Of a DNA stretch of 64,000 bases, positions 59,323 through 64,000 are shown piece by piece. Origin of the DNA: Lamellibrachia satsuma (Eukaryota > Annelida > Polychaeta > Sabellida > Siboglinidae); assembly GCA_033239005.1 (NCBI GenBank), contig BSQZ01000021.1:9251016-9315015 (forward strand), in the 5' to 3' direction. The notes below the pieces were generated by a model. The model did not search any database and was not told the DNA's origin. It saw only the letters and a program-made list of their open reading frames with translations. The translations under genes and the position numbers were made by a program. Position 1 is the stretch's first letter; the number at the start of each line of letters is the position of its first letter.

Positions 59323-59793
59323 TGGTGTTCCTTAACGGACCAAACATTGTCCGACATAAACGACTTGTCACTGGTTTAGGGGTCGTTCGCAATAGTAAAA
59401 AATCGCATATTCGTACAAAGCGTACTAAATCACGGAACCCCTCCCCGTCCCGTCTCTCCCCGTTCCGTCCCGTCCCTCCCCGCCCTGTCCCGTCCCTCCA
59501 AGTTCCGTCCCTCCCCATCGCGTGCCTCCCCGTTCAGTCCCTTACCTTCCCGTCCCATCCCTCCAAGTCCCGTCCCTCCCCGTCCCGGTTTATTTTACTT
59601 TAAAATATCGCTAATGTTCGAAAATGAAAAAAGCATATCGATGTGACAATGTTATGACACAATGCATGTGTAGAACGCACAATGACAACCATCATGATAT
59701 GTTTACAAACATTTATACCCGTTAATTATGTTTAAGCTTTGTGTTTTCTAAACAAAATGATGGTGTCGTATTGATAATTGTTTTCCACGATTT
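59323..59793. repeat. Degenerate CCCGTCCCTCC repeat and flanks
   Basis: Between about 59441 and 59587 CCCGTCCCTCC, CCCGTTCCGTCC and similar units recur without fixed length. The flanks show nothing. Confidence 0.6.
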
Positions 59794-59999
59794 ATTAGTC
59801 GTCGTGTCGTGTTACACCACGGCGCGGCGAACGGCTACACACATTAGTCGTCGTGTTGTGTTACAGCACCGCGCGGCGAACGGCTACACACATTAGTCGT
59901 CGTGTTGTGTTACAGCACCGCGCAGCGAACAGCTACACACATTAGTCGTCGTGTTGTGTTACAGCACCGCGCAGCGAACAGCTACACACATTAGTCGTC
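59794..59999. repeat. 49-bp minisatellite, 4 copies plus a stub
   Basis: ATTAGTCGTCGTGT starts at 59794, 59843, 59892, 59941 and 59990. The unit continues TGTGTTACAGCACCGCGC and GGCGAACGGCTACACAC. Copies 3 and 4 share CAGCGAACAG. Confidence 0.95.
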
Positions 60000-60067
60000 A
60001 ACAAGTGTGAACGACCCCTTATTCAGTGCTGCTTTGGCGGCCGTTGGGATGTTCTGTGTATTTCTTA

Positions 60068-60321
60068 CACAGCAGGTTCTGCCTACCACAGCAGGTTCTG
60101 CCTACCACAGCAGGTTCTGCCCACCACAGCAGGTTCTGCCTACCACAGCAGGTTCTGCCTACCACAGTAGGTTCTGCCCACCACGGCAGGTTCTGCCTAC
60201 CACAGCAGGTTCTGCCTACCACAGCAGGTTCTGCCTACCACAGCAGGTTCTGCCTACCACAGTAGGTTCTGCCCACCACGGCAGGTTCTGCCTACCACAG
60301 CAGGTTCTGCCTACCACAGCA
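60068..60321. repeat. 19-bp minisatellite, about 13 copies
   Basis: The unit is ACAGCAGGTTCTGCCTACC with CCCACC, ACGGC and ACAGTAGG variants. AGCAGGTTCTGCC is partly self-complementary. It ends about 20 bp before the dispersed repeat at 60341. Confidence 0.95.
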
Positions 60322-60340
60322 GTAGGTGCGACTGGTTTGC

Positions 60341-60535
60341 TGTAACCGTCTAGTGGTAAGACCACTGTTGACCTCCTGTTTATTGTTTCATACGAATGTA
60401 GGGCGTATTAAATTGCGATATGCGACTTTAAACAATTCATATGTTGTGAAATAAGTGCAATTGAGCAGGCATATTCACAGGTTTGTTTGTAGAAACTATT
60501 GGCTGTGAAATGGTGCATTTTTTGAGAGTGACAAA
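60341..60535. repeat. Dispersed repeat, copy 2 (partner at 1264-1452)
   Basis: Begins near CCGTCTAGTGGTAAGACC and runs to the TTTTTTGAGAGT near 60530. See the partner for shared text. No LINE codons flank this copy, so the repeat is mobile independently of that LINE. Confidence 0.7.
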
Positions 60536-62040
60536 CGCACTGTTTAAATGCACGCAATTATGGAAAATAGTAGCGTACGCAGAAGCGGCAAGCATATCCG
60601 ATTTTACAGAGGGGCGCGTTTCGTACGTAGGATCAACGAATTGATATTTACAGTACGTGTCGGGCTATCATTCAGTGTAGTTACGTCGCCTTGTATCTCA
60701 GGTGGTTCGTTGGTCGTGATTACTTCCAATCAAAGCAACAAGACGGCGAGGTGTTGTCACGTTGCATTTTGTGTACTCTCGTTTATTATGTGTTCGTGTG
60801 TGAAAGAAATCATTTGTCAAGCATTGGGACCGGCCGGATGTGAGGACAGGCCCGAGGAGAGGCGGTTGGGGGGCGGGACTGGTTCAAGGGGGACCGGCCC
60901 GAAGGGAGGGGTTGGGGCGGAGGTGGGGGAGGCGGGGGGGGACCGACCAGAGGGGAGGCGGTGGGGCGATGGGACCGTGGGGTGGGGTGGGGTGGGGTGG
61001 GGTGGGGGCGGAAATGCGGAGGAGTCAAATGATGTTTACTTCCTAGCAAATGATGCAATGAGAATTTATCACAACGGTTTCAAAGACAACAATGAAATTA
61101 GAGGAACATCTACTTCGTCTGATTGTCCTCCAGCAGTAGTGGGCAGTACATCAAAGTGACAGTCCGGTCATATGACGTCTCCTGGACCGTCTGTAGTCGG
61201 AACTCGGAGTCGGATCTGCAGTGAACACGATCTCCTCTGGATAACGAGGATGAATGGTCGTCGCGTGCGCTTCCAACACTTAAGTGGATGGCAGTCATTT
61301 TGGTCAGTGGGCGAATCGTAAAACATTGTGTCGTGGAAGTTACTACGTCATTTCAGAAAATAAACTTTCTCCGTCTCTGTCTGTCTGTCTGTCCTTCTGT
61401 CTGTCTGTCTGTCTGTGTGTCTGTGTGTCTGCTCTCTTTGTTTCTCTCTCTCTCTCTCTCCCCCTTTCTATCTTCGCTCGCTCGCTAGTGAAGTGAGCAG
61501 TATAGTTCAGCGACTGAGTCAATATGTGAGTGAGTGAGTGAGTGAGTGAGTGAGAGAGTGAGAGAGTGAGTGAGTGAGTTAGTGAGTGAGTACGTAAAAC
61601 AGTGAGTCCGTCAGTCAGGCAATGAAGCGAACGAATACTGCTGACTGTCGACCTATCTATGATAGTATCTACACTCCTGCTGTGGGCAAAGGTTTCCTTA
61701 ATTAATTAACTTCTTCACAGATTCTGACAGAAGATGCTAAGCCAGATAAAGCAACGCACTCCTTGCGTGTAACCATTGTACAACTGACACTGTCCACACC
61801 TCCCGACGTCCAGAGTTCTTGACGGGCTCGCAGCATATGACACACGGCCATTGTTTTCCCTCGCTGCTGATGACGACGCATCATCTCTTTGGCTTCATTA
61901 CTGCGTTTTTGATTCCGTTATGCGCGAATAAATGATGTTTGTTGCCTGTTTCGATCAAATAAAACATAACGTATTTGTCCTACATTTAGCAATAGTTTGC
62001 TTCATTTTAATATTCGTATATCATACAATGGCAAGATGCC
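60536..62040. other. Region without a convincing gene; simple repeats
   Basis: A plus frame of 203 codons (60548-61159) crosses a G-rich degenerate repeat (60838-61012: GACCGGCCCGAGGGGAGGCG-like) and is probably chance. A CTGT run occupies about 61375-61425 with TC to 61470, and a GTGA run about 61526-61590. Nothing else recognised. Confidence 0.4.
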
Positions 62041-62112
62041 CCGGGGGGCTTCGTGCACCAGTCTTTGACACGACGTCCCGGGGGGCTTCGTGCACCAGTC
62101 TAGGACACGACG
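62041..62112. repeat. 37-bp direct repeat, 2 copies
   Basis: CCGGGGGGCTTCGTGCACCA + GTCT, then GACACGACG, occurs twice in tandem. Confidence 0.9.
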
Positions 62113-63005
<893 letters not shown>

Positions 63006-63201
63006 GTCAAATAAATTACATAGGGAGGAGCCTGTCTGTCTGTTAAAAGTGAGACTTGTGGCAAGTACAGCGTCGATGAATGCAAACGAACGATATATCA
63101 ATGGACGCAAAATCATAATCGGCGGATCTATTTAATCCACGAATCTTTCAAAACATGTTCCTTTCCTCTGCCTACCTTCAACGTGCACGGCGAGTAGGCG
63201 A

Positions 63202-63236
63202 GTAGGCGAGTATAGGTAATACCTATACTCGCCTAC
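63202..63236. repeat. Perfect 16-bp palindrome
   Basis: Arms GTAGGCGAGTATAGGT and ACCTATACTCGCCTAC flank the loop AAT. The left arm is preceded by two further GAGTAGGC copies. Confidence 0.95.
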
Positions 63237-63250
63237 GCAGGACACGCGCC

Positions 63251-63292
63251 GGGCCGGGCTGGACCCAAAGCCCGGCCCGTGCAGGGCTCTAA
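63251..63292 (-). mobile_element. hAT-like transposon end
   Basis: GGGCCGGGCT and AGCCCGGCCC pair perfectly around GGACCCAA. On the minus strand the edge reads TAGAGCCCTGCACGGGCCGG, which resembles the TAGAG... terminal repeats of hAT-type MITEs. A second end was not found inside the window. Confidence 0.4.
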
Positions 63293-63408
63293 TAGGTATA
63301 CGGTGGAATTTATAATGAAAATAAGCAAAAACATATGCACTAGCCACTTTTTATCTCTGAAGTCTGGAATAGTGCAATGTCTGGACAATGGATGCACCCA
63401 GGTTGTTT

Positions 63409-63473
63409 ATGGTGACAGTGTGGTGACAGTATGGTGACAGTGTGGTGACAGTATGGTGAGAGTGTGGTGACGG
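63409..63473. repeat. 11-bp repeat, 6 copies
   Basis: GGTGACAGTGT and GGTGACAGTAT alternate, a 22-bp dimer. Confidence 0.9.
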
Positions 63474-63565
63474 AGGGAGTTCTTCAGTTACATATCTACA
63501 GTATCATCTTCAACCTGGCGTGAAATTGACGGTCACTAATGCCGATGTATTTGTTTTGGCGTGTG

Positions 63566-63650
63566 GATATGTTAGTGCTTTCATACCCGTCCTCGGGGTT
63601 CCGGGGGTTCAGGGGGTTCGAACGAACCGCTTTTCAAACCCCGAGGACGG
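63566..63650. mobile_element. MITE-like hairpin with a shared 19-mer
   Basis: CCGTCCTCGGGGTT (63587-63600) and AACCCCGAGGACGG (63637-63650) are perfect 14-bp inverted repeats, with GGTTCGAACGAACC as a nested palindrome. The 19-mer before it (63566-63584) also occurs at 4658-4676. Confidence 0.5.
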
Positions 63651-64000
63651 TCCTAGCTTTAGAGTTTAAGATGTGTAAGTGTTCCATACTCGTGAGTGAA
63701 TGAGATGATGTGCCGTATGTAATTATGCACGTATGACAGAAGGCTGCACGAACGCATCCTCTCGGGTCAGAGGCGCTAGTATTACGACATTCGGAAAGAG
63801 CGTATCACAAACAAAGTAACACATTTTTGCTAGGAAAAAGCATTTATTGTTTTAATTTGCCAAATTTAAATTGAATTACTGATTTGTGGGGTAGGCAAGA
63901 TTAAAACCATTCTGTTAACAAGCATTGAAGCCACTGGAATAATTATTAGAGCATCTTGATTACTACGATGCCATTATGAGTCCATTGAAGCTATATGCAA
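63651..64000. other. Region without a recognised gene
   Basis: Unique-looking sequence to the window end. Confidence 0.3.

Noticed and set aside
60548..61159. A 203-codon gene
   Set aside because: The middle is a degenerate G-rich repeat giving Gly/Arg-rich text; the ends match no domain.

Overview
This window looks like intergenic and repeat-rich DNA from a marine invertebrate animal. A mollusc or another lophotrochozoan is the best guess. The evidence is a single animal-type neuropeptide receptor gene of the CCHamide/GGNG/bombesin-receptor group, many decayed non-LTR retrotransposons, tRNA-derived SINEs, very long CA, TA and trinucleotide runs, and no bacterial-style gene packing. The organism call is inference; no ribosomal or mitochondrial marker is present.

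Only one gene is convincing: an intronless class A GPCR of 373 residues at 27470-28591 on the minus strand. All seven helices and the diagnostic motifs are intact, and an in-frame stop nine codons upstream fixes the start. Two further open stretches on the minus strand (57668-57940 and 59011-59319) could be exons of unknown genes, but support is weak.

Transposon remains are spread throughout. They include a CR1/L2-like LINE (977-4185, minus) with another LINE fragment nested in it, and three more copies of that second family (19438-20240, 21589-21990, 48690-49260). There are also a Nimb/I-like LINE (14797-16098), an RTE-like LINE end (17047-17725, minus), two more LINE ORF2 ends (4713-4875, 23502-23705) and another CR1/L2-like piece (25250-25850). 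At least four copies of one SINE family are present (7991-8049, 20990-21096, 47246-47600, 52263-53004), plus several small inverted-repeat (MITE-like) pieces. All LINEs are broken.

The dominant feature is tandem repetition. Adding up the arrays listed gives about 17.8 kb, or roughly 28% of the window, in more than thirty mostly unrelated arrays with units from 2 to 191 bp. The largest are a 41-bp array (4905-7317), a two-module 25/39-bp array (10464-12529), a 35-bp array (16145-17080), a 21-bp array (24377-24933), a hairpin-forming 23-bp array (36135-36857), 50- and 61-bp C-rich arrays (41803-44505) and a 70-bp array (45026-46076).

The most interesting pattern is where arrays start. The 43-bp array after the GPCR carries the receptor's last codons and stop codon in its units. 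The 35-bp array carries the last codons and stop of an RTE-like LINE. The 15-bp array lies inside the body of a SINE, and two short repeats lie inside LINE reading frames. This suggests that minisatellites here are repeatedly seeded from the ends of reading frames and from transposons. No CRISPR, operon, phage, tRNA gene or rRNA gene is seen.
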